A DNA stretch of 64,000 nt from Catellatospora tritici (GCF_019083965.1 NZ_JAHRCY010000001.1:186001-250000), one strand, 5' to 3'; positions 17,569 through 27,952 are shown, numbered from the stretch's first letter. Notes: generated from the sequence alone by a model not told the origin. Program-made: numbers and translations.

Positions 17569-19809
17569 GTGAGCCAGACTCCGCCCCGCCGCCCGCGAAA
17601 GACCTCGACGTCCGATTCCGTGCCCGCCCAGACCGTCCCGGATGCCGCCGAGACGACCACGCCGGAGTTGATCGCGCAGGCACAGGCGCCTGCCGATCCG
17701 GCACTGGCCGAACTGCCCGAGGATCGGTTCTTCAACCGCGAGGTCTCCTGGCTCGATTTCAACGCCCGCGTGCTGGCCCTGGCCGAGGACGCTCGGCAGC
17801 CGCTGCTGGAACGCCTGAAGTTCATGGCGATCTTCGCGAGCAATCTGGACGAGTTCTACATGGTGCGGATCGCGGGCCTGCGCCGCCGCCTGGAGACCGG
17901 CCTGCCCACCCGCGGTGCCGACCAGGTGCCGACCCGGCTGCAGCTGGAGATGGTCGCCGAGCGCAGTTCCGAACTGGTGGCCGAACACGCCACCGAGTTC
18001 GCCAAGGTGCTGCGCCCGGCCCTGGCGAAGACGGGCGTGAGCATCGTCGGCTGGTCTGATCTGGACCGGGGCGAGCGCGAGCAGCTGCGCTCCTACTTCC
18101 GCGAGCACATCTTCCCGGTGCTGACGCCGCTGGCCTTCGACCCGGCGCACCCGTTCCCGTACATCTCCGGCCTGTCGCTGAACGTGGCCGCCGTGGTGCG
18201 CGACCCGGCCACCGGCGAGGAGCTGTTCGCCCGGGTCAAGGTGCCCAACAACGTGCCGCGGTTCGTACAGCTGAACAGCGGCTCCGCCCGCACGTTGACC
18301 GCCGACGGCAAGACGGTGTACCGGTTCCTGCCGGTCGAGGACCTCATCGCGGGCGAGCTGGGGCAGCTGTTCTCCGGCATGGAGGTGGTGGAACAGCACC
18401 TGTTCCGCGTCACCCGCAACGCCGAGGTCGAGATCGACGAGGACCGCGACGAGGACCTGCTGCAGGCGATGGAGCGGGAGCTGGCCCGGCGCCGGTTCGG
18501 GCCGCCGGTGCGGCTGGAGGTGTCGGCGGAGATCTCCGACCACGTGCTGGCGACGCTGGTGACCGAGCTGGAGGTCGACTCCCGCGACGTGCTGCGGGTG
18601 CCGGGCCTGCTGGACCTGTCCGGGCTGTGGCAGATCTACGAGGTGGACCGGCCCGACCTCAAGGAGGCGCCGTTCGTCCCGGCCACGCACCCCCGGCTGC
18701 GCGACGGGGAGTCGACCCGCAGCGTCTTCAACATCCTGCGCGACGGCGACATCCTGCTGCACCACCCGTACCACTCGTTCTCGACCAGCGTGCAGCGCTT
18801 CATCGAGCAGGCCGCGGTCGATCCGCACGTGCTGGCCATCAAGCAGACGCTGTACCGCACCTCCGGCGACTCCCCCGTCGTGGACGCGCTCATCACCGCC
18901 GCCGAGGCGGGCAAGCAGGTGGTGGTGCTGGTCGAGGTGAAGGCGCGCTTCGACGAGCGGGCCAACATCGGCTGGGCGCGGATGCTGGAGCGCGCGGGCT
19001 GCCACGTGGTCTACGGCCTGGTGGGCCTGAAGACGCACTGCAAGACGGCGCTGGTGGTGCGCGAGGAGGCGGGCCAGATCCGCCGCTACTGCCACATCGG
19101 CACCGGCAACTACCACCCCAAGACCGCCCGCATGTACGAGGACTTCGGCCTGCTCACCGCCGATCCCGAGATCGGCGCGGACCTGACCGACCTGTTCAAC
19201 TCGCTGACCGGCTACAGCCGCCAGACGTCGTACCGGCGACTGATGGTGGCGCCGCACGGGGTCCGGTCCGGGCTCATCGAGCGCATCGAGCGCGAGGCGG
19301 AGCTGGCCCGGGAGGGCAAGCGCGGCCTGGTCCAGATCAAGGTGAACTCGCTCGTCGACGAGCAGGTGATCGACGCGCTGTACCGGGCTTCGCGGGCCGG
19401 GGTGCAGGTGGACCTGTTCGTGCGCGGCATGGTCGCGCTCAAGCCGGGCGTGCCCGGCCTGTCGGACAACATCCGGGTGCGCTCGGTGCTGGGCCGCTTC
19501 CTGGAGCACTCGCGGCTGTTCCGGTTCGGCGCGGGCGACCCGCGTTCGGGCCGGGGGCGCGCGGAGTTCTGGATCGGCTCGGCCGACATCATGCACCGCA
19601 ACCTCGACCGCCGGGTGGAGGCGCTGATCCAGGTCACCGACAACGCGGCCCGCAACGAGCTGGCCGACCTGCTCGACGCCGCGATGTCCGACGGCACCGA
19701 GACGTTCGAGCTGGAGCCGGACGGCGCCTGGACCCGCTACATCTCCACTTCGGAACACCCCCGGGTCGACCTGCAGGTGGCGCTGCTGAACCGGGTGCTC
19801 AAGCGCTGA
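17569..19809 (+). CDS. ppk: Polyphosphate kinase 1
   Basis: PPK1 reversibly polymerises the gamma-phosphate of ATP into polyphosphate. The 746-residue protein has the N-domain [16 protein letters not shown] (about residues 50-65) and the head domain [14 protein letters not shown]. The two phospholipase-D-like domains carry [15 protein letters not shown] and [20 protein letters not shown], where the first His (about 508) is the autophosphorylated residue. [16 protein letters not shown] supplies the second catalytic His. The N-terminal 40 residues are a low-complexity extension. The GTG start has GAGAAT 6 nt upstream. Confidence 0.97.
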   Translation: MSQTPPRRPRKTSTSDSVPAQTVPDAAETTTPELIAQAQAPADPALAELPEDRFFNREVSWLDFNARVLALAEDARQPLLERLKFMAIFASNLDEFYMVRIAGLRRRLETGLPTRGADQVPTRLQLEMVAERSSELVAEHATEFAKVLRPALAKTGVSIVGWSDLDRGEREQLRSYFREHIFPVLTPLAFDPAHPFPYISGLSLNVAAVVRDPATGEELFARVKVPNNVPRFVQLNSGSARTLTADGKTVYRFLPVEDLIAGELGQLFSGMEVVEQHLFRVTRNAEVEIDEDRDEDLLQAMERELARRRFGPPVRLEVSAEISDHVLATLVTELEVDSRDVLRVPGLLDLSGLWQIYEVDRPDLKEAPFVPATHPRLRDGESTRSVFNILRDGDILLHHPYHSFSTSVQRFIEQAAVDPHVLAIKQTLYRTSGDSPVVDALITAAEAGKQVVVLVEVKARFDERANIGWARMLERAGCHVVYGLVGLKTHCKTALVVREEAGQIRRYCHIGTGNYHPKTARMYEDFGLLTADPEIGADLTDLFNSLTGYSRQTSYRRLMVAPHGVRSGLIERIEREAELAREGKRGLVQIKVNSLVDEQVIDALYRASRAGVQVDLFVRGMVALKPGVPGLSDNIRVRSVLGRFLEHSRLFRFGAGDPRSGRGRAEFWIGSADIMHRNLDRRVEALIQVTDNAARNELADLLDAAMSDGTETFELEPDGAWTRYISTSEHPRVDLQVALLNRVLKR

Positions 19810-19840
19810 GGGACCCGCGTCGCGGGACTAGGCTTGACGC

Positions 19841-20707
19841 ATGGCCGGACAGGCGGCGGCGAGCCTGGTCGCCGCGGCGGTACGCCGGGCCGTGGCGCAG
19901 ATCCTGACCCACGAGCCCCTGGTCCGGCTGGACGCGCCGCTGCCCGACGGGGACAGCGCGGTGCACCGGATGCGGGTCGGCTGCCGTCGGCTGCGCTCGG
20001 ATCTGCGTACCTTCGCGCCCCTGGTCGACCAGAGCTGGTCGGTGCCGCTGCGGGCCGAACTGCGCTGGCTCGCGGCCCTGCTGGGCGGCGCTCGGGACGC
20101 CGAGGTGCAGCGGGCCCGGCTGTGGGCGACCGCGGCGGCCGATCCGTCGCATCCGCTGGCTCCGGCCGACGTGGCGGCCCTGGACGGCCTGCTGGCGGCC
20201 CGGCGGGAGGCGGCGTACCGCGAGGTGCTCGCGGGGCTGGACACGAACCGCTACGCGGTCCTGGCGGGGCGGCTGGCGGCCGCCTGTGCGCACCTGCCGC
20301 TCACCGACGCGGCCTTCGCGACGATCCACCCGGCGGACCTGGTCCGGCGGCCGCTGCGCCAACTCCGGCGGGGCCGCCACGGCGTCCCGGGCGCCCCTGA
20401 CCTGACCGTCGCCTCGCCCGATGTGGACTGGCACGGGGTGCGCATCAGCGCCAAGCGCGCCCGGTACGCCGCCGAAGCCGCCGGGCTGGGCCGTCGCGCC
20501 AAGGTGCTGGCCAAGCTCCAGGACCTGCTCGGCGAGCACCAGGACGCCGTCGTGGCCGCCGCGCTGTGGCAGCGGCTGGGTCGCGACCATCCTGAGCTGG
20601 CGGTGACGTGCGGGCGCCTGGCGGAACGCGAGTTCGCCGCCGCCCGCACCGTCCGCACCCGCCACCTACGCAAGGAAGGGCACCTTCTTATCGCTCTACG
20701 TAGGTGA
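19841..20707 (+). CDS. CHAD domain protein
   Basis: A 288-residue CHAD (conserved histidine alpha-helical) domain protein. It shows VHRMRVGCRRLRSDLRTFAP (about residues 41-60), LLGGARDAEV, ISAKRARYAAEA and LLGEHQDAVVAA, the conserved His/Arg helices that bind polyphosphate. Position directly behind ppk supports polyphosphate binding. TAGGCT ends 6 nt before the ATG, suggesting a leaderless mRNA. The last 13 residues (LRKEGHLLIALRR) are encoded by a copy of the window's palindromic repeat, so the natural C-terminus has been replaced or extended. Confidence 0.88.
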   Translation: MAGQAAASLVAAAVRRAVAQILTHEPLVRLDAPLPDGDSAVHRMRVGCRRLRSDLRTFAPLVDQSWSVPLRAELRWLAALLGGARDAEVQRARLWATAAADPSHPLAPADVAALDGLLAARREAAYREVLAGLDTNRYAVLAGRLAAACAHLPLTDAAFATIHPADLVRRPLRQLRRGRHGVPGAPDLTVASPDVDWHGVRISAKRARYAAEAAGLGRRAKVLAKLQDLLGEHQDAVVAAALWQRLGRDHPELAVTCGRLAEREFAAARTVRTRHLRKEGHLLIALRR

Positions 20708-20719
20708 AGGTGCCCTGCC
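20672..20719 (+). repeat. Palindromic intergenic repeat, copy 1
   Basis: Hairpin arms gggcaccttc (20678-20687) and gaaggtgccc (20706-20715) flank a ttatcgctctacgtag loop. It matches copies at 40594, 51392, 58361 and more distantly 61119. It overlaps the 3' end and stop codon of the CHAD gene and sits at the junction with the convergent DoxX gene. Confidence 0.85.
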
Positions 20720-20744
20720 AAACCGCCGGAGCGCGGCCGCGAGC

Positions 20745-21101
20745 TCAGAAGCGGCCGACGGCGACGAAGACGGCCAGGGCGCCCAGGATCACGTTGAAGA
20801 CGATGCCCGGGTACTCCTTGCGGCGCAGGTGCACCACGGCCGCGGCGACCATCACACCGGCCAGGGCGACCGCGGCGATCGGGGTCAGCACCGGTGCGAT
20901 GCCGGTGGCCCACGGCGCGATCAGGCCGATGCCGCCGAGCACCTCGCTGACGCCGATGAGCTTGACCATGCCGGCCGAGTAGTCGTCGACCCAGCCGAGG
21001 TTGGCCCGCAGCTTCTCCTTGGGCTGGGTGGACTTCATCAGGCCGGCGGCGAAGAACGCCAGGCCGAGCAGGATCTGGACTATCCAAAGGGCGATGTTCA
21101 C
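20745..21101 (-). CDS. DoxX family membrane protein
   Basis: A 118-residue protein with four hydrophobic helices, starting with ALWIVQILLGLAFFAAGLMK, typical of DoxX proteins. These relate to quinone or thiosulfate redox functions in other bacteria. The GTG at 21101 has AGGAGA about 7 nt upstream and removes an unlikely N-terminal extension. It is divergent from a TetR regulator, whose target it probably is. The substrate is unknown. Confidence 0.85.
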   Translation of the reverse strand: MNIALWIVQILLGLAFFAAGLMKSTQPKEKLRANLGWVDDYSAGMVKLIGVSEVLGGIGLIAPWATGIAPVLTPIAAVALAGVMVAAAVVHLRRKEYPGIVFNVILGALAVFVAVGRF

Positions 21102-21194
21102 AGGCGCTCTCCTAAACGGTGGATCTCCTCCACTTGATGTCCGGGACGGTAGCACTAACCGGAGGCCGTCCTCCAGTCCTGTACTCTGGTGATC

Positions 21195-21857
21195 ATGGAG
21201 AGCAATACGCTGCGCGCCGACGCCGCCCGCAACCGCGAGCGCATCGTCTCCGCCGCCTGCGAGCTGTTCGCCGAACGGGGTCTGGACGTGCCGCTGGAGG
21301 AGGTCGCGGGGCGGGCCGGAGTCGGTATCGCCACGCTGTACCGCCGCTTTCCCACCCGCGACGACCTGACAGCCGCGGCCGCGAGCGCGAAGATCGAGCA
21401 GTACGAGCACGCCCTACGTGAGGCTCAGGCCGCCCCCGACGCCTGGACCGGCTTCAGCGGCTACGTCACCGCCGTCTGCGCCATGCAGGCCGCCGACGGC
21501 GGACTGGCCGATGTGCTCACCATGAGCTTTCCCGGTTCGCGGGAGTTCGAACAGCGCCGGATCGCACTGCACCGCGGCTTCACCGAGCTGGTCGCGGCCG
21601 CCAAGGCCGAGGGCACGCTGCGCGAGGACTACGTGGCCGAGGACCTGCCGCTGTTGTTGATGGCCAACGCCGGAGTGCTGCGCGGCACCGCCGAGGCCGC
21701 CCCGAAGGCGTGGCAGCGGCTGGTGGGGTACCTGCTGCAGGCGTTCCGGGCGGGCGATCGCGCCGAACCGCTGCCCGCACCGCCGACACCGCGCCAGACC
21801 TACCGCGCCATGCTGCGCATCTCCGGCTGCAAGGGGCGATCCCAGCCGCCGCAATAG
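21195..21857 (+). CDS. TetR family transcriptional regulator
   Basis: A 220-residue repressor with an N-terminal helix-turn-helix (RERIVSAACELFAERG ... EEVAGRAGVGIATLYRRF, about residues 14-55). A ligand-binding C-terminal region follows, with a Pro-rich tail. ATG 21195 was preferred over GTG 21189 because TACTCT ends 7 nt before it, giving a leaderless start. It is divergent from the DoxX gene with a 93-nt gap containing the short inverted repeats gtgga/tccac and ggacgg/ccgtcc, possible operators. Confidence 0.88.
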   Translation: MESNTLRADAARNRERIVSAACELFAERGLDVPLEEVAGRAGVGIATLYRRFPTRDDLTAAAASAKIEQYEHALREAQAAPDAWTGFSGYVTAVCAMQAADGGLADVLTMSFPGSREFEQRRIALHRGFTELVAAAKAEGTLREDYVAEDLPLLLMANAGVLRGTAEAAPKAWQRLVGYLLQAFRAGDRAEPLPAPPTPRQTYRAMLRISGCKGRSQPPQ

Positions 21858-21867
21858 GCGACCGGAA

Positions 21868-21907
21868 AGGCGAGCGCCCACCCGGGTGTCCGGGCGGGCG
21901 CTCGCCT
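21868..21907. terminator. Bidirectional terminator between tetR-like and HU genes
   Basis: A 40-nt GC-rich hairpin with arms aggcgagcgccc and gggcgctcgcct, located 11 nt after the TetR stop and 19 nt after the HU stop on the other strand. Confidence 0.85.
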
Positions 21908-21925
21908 GTGGTCGTACGCGTCGGG

Positions 21926-22498
21926 TCAGCTCTTCTTGGTGGCCTTCTTGGCCGGCGCCTTCTTCGCGGTCGCCTTGGCGGTCACGGTCTTCTTCGCCGC
22001 CGCCGTGCTCTTCGCCGCCGCCGCCGTCTTGGCCGGGGCCTTCTTGGCCGCGGTCGCCTTCGCCGCGGCGGTCGCCTTGGTCGCGGTGGTCTTGGTCGCC
22101 GTCTTCTTGGCCGGGGCCGTCTTCGCCGCGGCGGTGGCCTTGCCCGCGGGTCGGGTCGCGGCAGCCGAGGTCTTCTTCGCCGTGGCCTTGGCGGTCTTCT
22201 TGGCCGGGGCGGCGACCTTGCCGACCGCCACGGTCTCCTTGAAGCCCGCACCGGGACGGAACGCCGGGACCGACGTCTTCTTCACCTTGACGGCCTCACC
22301 GGTACGCGGGTTGCGCGCCATCCGGGCGGCACGGGCCCGCTTTTCGAAGACACCGAAGCCGGTCAGCGAGACCTTGTCGCCCTTGGTGACCGCGTTCTGG
22401 ATTTCGGTGAGCGTGGCCTCCAGCACGGCCGCGGCGGTCTTCTTGTCGACCACGGTGGGGTGAGCGGCGATCGCGTCGATCAGCTCTGTCTTGTTCAC
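21926..22498 (-). CDS. HU-type nucleoid protein with Lys/Ala-rich tail
   Basis: A 190-residue protein. Residues 1-95 form a standard HU domain ([12 protein letters not shown] ... GFGVFEKR ... [22 protein letters not shown]). The remaining 95 residues are Lys/Ala/Thr repeats like eukaryotic histone H1. This two-domain form corresponds to actinobacterial HupB/HupS, which compacts DNA. The GTG at 22498 has GGGAGGA 6 nt upstream. The frame extends to 22540 but that part is upstream of the ribosome site. A second H1-like protein without an HU domain is at 58691-59641. Confidence 0.94.
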   Translation of the reverse strand: MNKTELIDAIAAHPTVVDKKTAAAVLEATLTEIQNAVTKGDKVSLTGFGVFEKRARAARMARNPRTGEAVKVKKTSVPAFRPGAGFKETVAVGKVAAPAKKTAKATAKKTSAAATRPAGKATAAAKTAPAKKTATKTTATKATAAAKATAAKKAPAKTAAAAKSTAAAKKTVTAKATAKKAPAKKATKKS

Positions 22499-22607
22499 GG
22501 ATTCCTCCCGTATAGGTACTACTGAACTTATAACAGTCATTCTGTGCGCACAGTAGGCCCAACGTCAGCAATATGCCAACAGGAGGGTGAAAAACCGCCT
22601 ATGTGTC

Positions 22608-22660
22608 GCAACGCAGAAATGCCCCCGTCCGCATAACAGGACGGGGGCATTTCGCGTTGC
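22608..22660 (-). terminator. Strong terminator hairpin downstream of leuD
   Basis: A 53-nt hairpin with inner stem aaatgcccccgtcc/ggacgggggcattt and outer stem gcaacgc/gcgttgc. It lies between leuD and the HU promoter region, so it ends the leuCD transcript. Confidence 0.85.
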
Positions 22661-22719
22661 TGTCACTCTTCATCACCCGGGTACGACCGGGAAAAGGCCC
22701 AGATTACGGCCGTATCGGC

Positions 22720-23307
22720 TCAGCCGACGAGCACTCCGAAAGAGGGACGCCGGGTCTCGAACTCGGCGATGGCGTCGGCGTGCCGCAGGGTGAGTCCGAT
22801 GTCGTCCAAGCCTTCCAGCAGGCGCCAGCGGCTGAAGTCGTCCAGCGCGAACGACCACGTGTGGCCGCCCGCCCGGACCTCCCGTGCCTGCAGGTCCACC
22901 TCGATCGAGGTGGTCGGGTCGGCCTCGGTCAGCGCCCACAGCGTCTCCACCGCCTCCTGCGACAGCTCCACCGTCAGCAGGCCCTGCTTGAGGGAGTTGC
23001 CGCGGAAGATGTCGCCGTAGCGCGGGGAGATGACGACCCGGAAACCGTAGTCGTTCAGGGCCCACACCGCGTGCTCACGCGAGGACCCGGTGCCGAACTC
23101 CGGCCCGGCCACCAGGATCGAGGCCCCGGCGTAGGCCGGGTTGTTGAGCACGAACGACGGGTCCTCGCGCCAGGCGCTGAACAGGCCGTCCTCGAAGCCG
23201 GTCCGGGTGACCCGCTTCAGGTACACCGCCGGGATGATCTGGTCGGTGTCCACGTTGGACCGCCGCAGCGGCACCGCGGTGCCGGTGTGCACGGTGAACT
23301 TCTCCAT
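22720..23307 (-). CDS. leuD: 3-isopropylmalate dehydratase, small subunit
   Basis: LeuD is the swivel subunit that, with LeuC, isomerises 2- to 3-isopropylmalate in leucine synthesis. The 195-residue protein starts [20 protein letters not shown], then DTDQIIPA. It contains the active-site loop [17 protein letters not shown] and GNSLKQGLL. It follows leuC by 16 nt and is cotranscribed with it. Confidence 0.97.
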   Translation of the reverse strand: MEKFTVHTGTAVPLRRSNVDTDQIIPAVYLKRVTRTGFEDGLFSAWREDPSFVLNNPAYAGASILVAGPEFGTGSSREHAVWALNDYGFRVVISPRYGDIFRGNSLKQGLLTVELSQEAVETLWALTEADPTTSIEVDLQAREVRAGGHTWSFALDDFSRWRLLEGLDDIGLTLRHADAIAEFETRRPSFGVLVG

Positions 23308-23323
23308 GGTCAGCCTTTCCGGA

Positions 23324-24733
23324 TCAGGCCGCGACGGGCACGAGGTCGGCGGGTGCGGACAGGTGGCCGGTCACGGCGGTCGCCGCGGCCACGGCCGGGG
23401 ACACCAGGTGGGTACGGCCACCCTTGCCCTGCCGCCCCTCGAAGTTGCGGTTCGACGTGGACGCCGACCGCTGCCCCGGGGACAGGGTGTCGGGGTTCAT
23501 ACCCAGGCACATCGAGCACCCGGCGAAACGCCACTCGGCTCCGGCGGCGGTGAAGACCTCGTGCAGACCCTCCTGCTCGGCCTGCTCGCGCACGGCCGCC
23601 GAACCCGGCACCACCAGCATCCGCACGCCGTCGGCGACGTGGCGGCCGCGCAGCACCTCGGCGGCGGTGCGCAGATCCTCCAGACGCCCGTTGGTGCACG
23701 AGCCCACGAACACCACGTCCACGTTCACGTCACGCAGGGCCTGGCCCGGCTTGAGGTCCATGTACTCCAGGGCCCGGCGGGCGGCGGCGCGCTCGGACTC
23801 GCTGCCGAACGACTCCGGGTCCGGGATGCTGCCGTCCAGCGAGGCGCCCTGGCCGGGGTTGGTGCCCCAGGTCACGAACGGCGTCAGCGACGAGGCGTCG
23901 ATGAAGACCTCCTTGTCGAAGACCGCGCCCTCGTCGGTCGGCAGGGTGCGCCAATAGGCCACCGCGTCGTCCCAGGCCTGCCCCTGCGGGGCGAAGGTGC
24001 GCCCCTTCAGCCAGGCGAACGTGGTCTCGTCCGGTGCGATCAGCCCGGCCTTGGCTCCCCACTCGATGGACATGTTGGAGACGGTCATCCGCCCCTCCAT
24101 GCTCAGCTTCTCGATCGCGGGCCCGCGGTACTCCACCACGTAGCCGCGGCCGCCGCCGGTGCCCTCCTGGGTGATCAGGGCCAGGATCAGGTCCTTGGCC
24201 GAGACGCCCGGGGGCAGCTCGCCGGTGACGGTGACGGCCATCTGCTTGGGCGTCGACTGCGGCAGCGTCTGGGTGGCCAGCACGTGCTCCACCTCGGAGG
24301 TGCCGATGCCGAACGCCAGCGCGCCGAAGGCGCCGTGGGTCGAGGTGTGCGAGTCGCCGCACACGATGGTCATGCCCGGCTGGGTCAGACCCTGCTGCGG
24401 TCCCATCACGTGGACGACGCCCTGCTGCGGATCGCCGAGCGGATGCAGTTTCACGCCGAATTCGGCGCAGTTTCGGCGCAGTGTCTCGATCTGCGTCCGC
24501 GACACCGGGTCGCTGATCGTCAGCAGGTTGTCGGTGGGCGTGTTGTGGTCCTCGGTCGCGATCGTCAGATCGGGCCGGCGCACCGCACGTCCGGCCAGCC
24601 GGAGGCCGTCGAAGGCCTGTGGGCTGGTCACCTCATGCAGCAGATGAAGATCGATATAGAGGAGGTCCGGCTCGCCGCTCGCTTGGCGTACCACGTGTGC
24701 GTCCCAGACCTTCTGGGCAAGGGTCCTGCTCAC
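23324..24733 (-). CDS. leuC: 3-isopropylmalate dehydratase, large subunit
   Basis: LeuC is the aconitase-like Fe-S subunit. The 469-residue protein has [35 protein letters not shown] and the cluster cysteines VGSCTNGR and [12 protein letters not shown]. The GTG at 24733 has GGGAG 8-9 nt upstream and fits the family length. The open frame continues to 25651 but that part is antisense to the regulator gene. The short intergenic gap with the divergent IclR gene is the expected regulatory region for leucine control. Confidence 0.96.
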   Translation of the reverse strand: MSRTLAQKVWDAHVVRQASGEPDLLYIDLHLLHEVTSPQAFDGLRLAGRAVRRPDLTIATEDHNTPTDNLLTISDPVSRTQIETLRRNCAEFGVKLHPLGDPQQGVVHVMGPQQGLTQPGMTIVCGDSHTSTHGAFGALAFGIGTSEVEHVLATQTLPQSTPKQMAVTVTGELPPGVSAKDLILALITQEGTGGGRGYVVEYRGPAIEKLSMEGRMTVSNMSIEWGAKAGLIAPDETTFAWLKGRTFAPQGQAWDDAVAYWRTLPTDEGAVFDKEVFIDASSLTPFVTWGTNPGQGASLDGSIPDPESFGSESERAAARRALEYMDLKPGQALRDVNVDVVFVGSCTNGRLEDLRTAAEVLRGRHVADGVRMLVVPGSAAVREQAEQEGLHEVFTAAGAEWRFAGCSMCLGMNPDTLSPGQRSASTSNRNFEGRQGKGGRTHLVSPAVAAATAVTGHLSAPADLVPVAA

Positions 24734-24799
24734 TGGGTGTCTCCCACCATCTGGACATCCCGCATCTTGGGAGGTATGTTTCGGTCCGTGGGACACAGT

Positions 24800-25486
24800 A
24801 TGTCTGGCGTGGGCGTCCTTGACAAGGCGGTAGTGATCCTTGCCGCCTGTGTCGACGGCGCGAGCCTCGCGGAACTCGTCGATCGCACCAAGCTGCCGAG
24901 AGCAACGGCGCACCGGCTGGCGCAAGCGCTGGAGATTCATCGGATGCTGGTACGGGACACGCAGGGCCGCTGGCGCCCGGGTCCCCGACTTGGGGAGCTC
25001 GCCAACGCAGCTCCCGACGTACTGCTGACAGCGGCAGAGCCGCTGCTGTCCGCATTGCGGGACGCCACTGGCGAGAGCGCGCAGCTGTACCTGCGCCGGG
25101 CCGACGAACGCATCTGCGTCGGCGCGGCCGAGCGGGCCAGCGGTCTGCGCGACACCGTGCCGGTCGGCGCGATCCTGCCCATGACGGCGGGTTCGGCAGC
25201 GCAGATCCTGCTCGCGTGGGAACCCCCGGAGGCGGTCATGCCGCTGCTGCCGCGCTGCAAGTTCACCGGCCGCACCCTGGCCGAGGTCCGGCGGCGCGGT
25301 TGGGCCCAGTCGGTGGCCGAGCGTGAGGCGGGCGTGGCCTCGGTCAGCGCCCCCGTACGCGACCGCACCGGCCGGGTCATCGCGGCGATCAGCGTGTCCG
25401 GTCCGATAGAGCGGCTGGGCCGCCGCCCCGGCGACCGCCACGCCATGGCGGTGGTACGAGCCGGTCAGCGCCTGTCCGGCCTCTGA
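24800..25486 (+). CDS. IclR-family regulator (NdgR-like)
   Basis: A 228-residue IclR-type regulator. It has an N-terminal winged helix ([18 protein letters not shown] ... [19 protein letters not shown]) and an effector-binding domain ([10 protein letters not shown] ... [18 protein letters not shown] ... [11 protein letters not shown]). It closely resembles Streptomyces NdgR, which controls leuCD and other amino-acid genes. The divergent leuC gene supports this. ATG 24800 matches the family start; ATG 24776 is in frame and has CATCTT 7 nt upstream, so a leaderless longer form of 236 residues is possible. Confidence 0.9.
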   Translation: MSGVGVLDKAVVILAACVDGASLAELVDRTKLPRATAHRLAQALEIHRMLVRDTQGRWRPGPRLGELANAAPDVLLTAAEPLLSALRDATGESAQLYLRRADERICVGAAERASGLRDTVPVGAILPMTAGSAAQILLAWEPPEAVMPLLPRCKFTGRTLAEVRRRGWAQSVAEREAGVASVSAPVRDRTGRVIAAISVSGPIERLGRRPGDRHAMAVVRAGQRLSGL

Positions 25487-25496
25487 ACCGAGACGT

Positions 25497-25533
25497 CGGG
25501 GCCCCGGCCGCCAGTGCGGTGTCCGGGGCCCCG
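25497..25533. terminator. Terminator between ndgR-like and MmpS-like genes
   Basis: A hairpin with arms cggggccccgg and ccggggccccg and a 15-nt loop, between convergent genes 11 nt after the regulator's stop. Confidence 0.8.
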
Positions 25534-25550
25534 TGCGCTGTCCCCGACGC

Positions 25551-25931
25551 TCAGGCGGTGGCCTCGCAGGCGGCCTTCGCCTCACGCAGCCCCGAGGACT
25601 GCTTGAGCTCGCCGCCGATCGTGATCTGACAACTGGTCCGGATCGGGACATGGATCTGGCCCACGACCTGCACGGCCGGCACCGGCTTCACCGTCAGGCT
25701 CACCTTGGTGCCCTCGCTCACCGACACCGTCTTGGTCCACGGGAACGACACGGTCTCGGTCTTGGTCGCCCCCGACTCGTCGACATAGGTGACGGTGCCG
25801 GAACCCTTCCCGCCGTCCCCGGCGCCACCGGCGAAGTACGTCACGTCCTGCGAAGCGCCGCAGCCGGACAGCACCGACGCGGCCAGGAACGCGGACAGGC
25901 ATAGCCTGGAAACGATCTTCATGCGGTACAT
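25551..25931 (-). CDS. MmpS-like secreted lipoprotein
   Basis: A 126-residue protein with a lipoprotein signal peptide ([21 protein letters not shown]; the Cys would be lipidated). A beta-rich domain follows with [15 protein letters not shown] and [10 protein letters not shown], resembling the MmpS accessory fold. A disulfide-capable Cys pair lies near the C-terminus. ATG 25931 was chosen because TACGCT ends 7 nt upstream (leaderless); ATG 25922 is in frame and starts the signal peptide directly. No MmpL partner is adjacent. Confidence 0.75.
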   Translation of the reverse strand: MYRMKIVSRLCLSAFLAASVLSGCGASQDVTYFAGGAGDGGKGSGTVTYVDESGATKTETVSFPWTKTVSVSEGTKVSLTVKPVPAVQVVGQIHVPIRTSCQITIGGELKQSSGLREAKAACEATA

Positions 25932-26070
25932 GGCGCGCAGCGTAGTGAATGCCTCATCATCGCGCCGCCCTGTTTCCATACGACCCAGGACACACCCTCC
26001 GGGCCAGCGGGCTTTGCTTTCCACGCCTACGATGAGCGGCCTTGACCTCCCAGAAAGGGATCGACCTCTC

Positions 26071-27900
26071 ATGTCTGACCCAGCGGCGCCGGTGGACCAC
26101 CCGTCTGCCGGCGCTTCCGCTGAATCGGCCCCCGCCGGTTCCCCGCTCGACCCGACCCGCTCCGTAGCCGAGTCGACCGCAGCAGCCGACGCCCCAGGCT
26201 CCGACGCGGTCATCACCCTCGACGCCGTCGACGCCGCCCCAGCCGCGGCCGCCGCCCGCCCCCGCCGCACGCCGGTGCTGATCGCCGCCGTGATCGCCGT
26301 GGTGCTGCTGCTCGGCGTCGGCGCGTACGCCGTCTACCGGTTCGCCTTCGGCGACGGGCGGCACATCGAGGAGGCTCTGCCCGGCTCGGCCGTGATGTTC
26401 GCCTCCGTCGACCTCGACACGGGCCTGGAGCAGCAGATCCGCCTGCTCCAGCTGGCGCGGCACCTGCCCGAGCAGACCAAGGGCGACGCCGACGCCGACC
26501 AGCGCGACGAGCTGCTGGGCCAGGTCCTCAAGGGGATGGGTCTCGACGGCGTGGACGTCGATCGGGACCTGCTGAGCTGGGCCGGGCGCCGGGTGGGCCT
26601 GAGCGTGTGGCAGGACGGCAAGAAGCCGTACGCCCTCATCGCGGTGACCAGCACCGACAGCGCCGCCGCCACGGCCGGGCTGGGCCGGATGCGCGACGCC
26701 GCACACAAGGCCGAGGGCAGCCTCGGCTTCGTCGTGCGCGACGGCATCGCCCTGGTCGCGCTCGGCACCGACGACACCCAGCAGGCGGCCGAGAAGGCGT
26801 TCGCCGAGGCTCAGCGCACCCCGCTGTCGACCGCGACGAACTACGCGCAGGACCGCGCCTGGCTGGAAGGCGACCAGCTCGCCGTCTTCTGGGCCGACAT
26901 GGGGCAGTTCAGCAAGCTGATGAACGACATGTTCATGGGTGCCCTGTCCGCCGACCCGGAGTTCCAGGCCACGCTGCCCAAGACGCCGGAGGAGCACGGC
27001 CGCGTCATCCTGGGCGTACGCGCCACCGACAGCGGCCTGGAGGCGCGCTACCGGCAGACCGGCGCCGACCAGCCCGCCCCCACCCGTAGCGACGCGCTGG
27101 CCCGGCTCGGCGCACTGCCGGGCGACACCCGGTTCGGGGCCGTCGTACAGCTGCCCGCCGACACCATCGACACCACCGCGACGACGCCCTTCGGCATGAC
27201 CGGTATAGGCGGCCTGAGCATGCTCCTCTTCGGCATGCCCGCGTTCGCCTCCGGCGGCTCGATGTTCGGCCCCGGCGACGAGCCCAGCCCGGGGGCAGGG
27301 GTGCCGACCCTCGAACCCGACGTCACGTTCCCCACTCCGACCGAGGCGGAGCTCAAGGAGATCGACGCGCTGGCGGCGAAGGGCTTCGACAAGCTCACCG
27401 ACGCCGAGCGCAAGCGCTTCGCCGAAATCACCGGCATGAACCCCGGCGAGCTGGGCGACCTCGGCGACATGGGCGTCTCCGGCGCGTTCGGGCCCTCCCC
27501 GGACCAGCTGGCCGCGCTGAACGGGGCGCAGATCAGCGTCAGCGTCAACAAGACCGACCCGACGGCCGAGGTGCGCGTGGACGTGGCGGCGACCAGCCCC
27601 ACGGCCGCCGACAATCTGGTCAAGCTGGTGGAGTCGCTGGGCGCGGGGCTCAACGCCACCGCCGACGGCAGCTCGGTGACCGCGATCACCAAGGGGTACG
27701 TGGCGTCGAGCAGCCCGCTGTCGGCCCAGCCGGCGTTCCAGTCCGCCATCGCGGGCCTGCCGAGCACCGTCGACACCGCGGTCTACCTGGACCTGGCGGC
27801 GCTCGGCGCCGACACCGAACTGCCGGTGCGGGCGCTGGTCCTGGCCCAGTCAACCGAGGGCGGCGACCAGACCGGCGTGCTGCGCCTACTGTTCCGCTGA
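26071..27900 (+). CDS. DUF3352-like membrane-anchored extracellular protein
   Basis: A 609-residue protein. Residues 1-65 are a Pro/Ala/Ser-rich cytoplasmic part. A single membrane helix (TPVLIAAVIAVVLLLGVGAYAVY, about 70-92) and a large extracytoplasmic domain follow. The domain begins IEEALPGSAVMFASVDLD, which fits DUF3352. An internal stretch resembling LTDAERKRFAEITG near residue 445 is helical and charged. AGAAAGGGA lies about 10 nt before the ATG. The function is unknown. Confidence 0.78.
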   Translation: MSDPAAPVDHPSAGASAESAPAGSPLDPTRSVAESTAAADAPGSDAVITLDAVDAAPAAAAARPRRTPVLIAAVIAVVLLLGVGAYAVYRFAFGDGRHIEEALPGSAVMFASVDLDTGLEQQIRLLQLARHLPEQTKGDADADQRDELLGQVLKGMGLDGVDVDRDLLSWAGRRVGLSVWQDGKKPYALIAVTSTDSAAATAGLGRMRDAAHKAEGSLGFVVRDGIALVALGTDDTQQAAEKAFAEAQRTPLSTATNYAQDRAWLEGDQLAVFWADMGQFSKLMNDMFMGALSADPEFQATLPKTPEEHGRVILGVRATDSGLEARYRQTGADQPAPTRSDALARLGALPGDTRFGAVVQLPADTIDTTATTPFGMTGIGGLSMLLFGMPAFASGGSMFGPGDEPSPGAGVPTLEPDVTFPTPTEAELKEIDALAAKGFDKLTDAERKRFAEITGMNPGELGDLGDMGVSGAFGPSPDQLAALNGAQISVSVNKTDPTAEVRVDVAATSPTAADNLVKLVESLGAGLNATADGSSVTAITKGYVASSSPLSAQPAFQSAIAGLPSTVDTAVYLDLAALGADTELPVRALVLAQSTEGGDQTGVLRLLFR

Positions 27901-27919
27901 CCCGAAGCACCACCGCTTC

Positions 27920-27952
27920 CCGGCCCCGGTCACCTCACGTGACCGGGGCCGG
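27920..27952. terminator. Terminator between DUF3352-like and MFS genes
   Basis: A 33-nt hairpin with arms ccggccccggtcac and gtgaccggggccgg around a short loop, placed 19 nt after the DUF3352-like stop and facing the convergent MFS gene. Confidence 0.85.

Noticed and set aside
17542..19758. 738-codon minus-strand open frame opposite ppk
   Set aside because: It is antisense to unmistakable PPK1 motifs. The translation is a low-complexity Arg/His/Gln/Val mixture.
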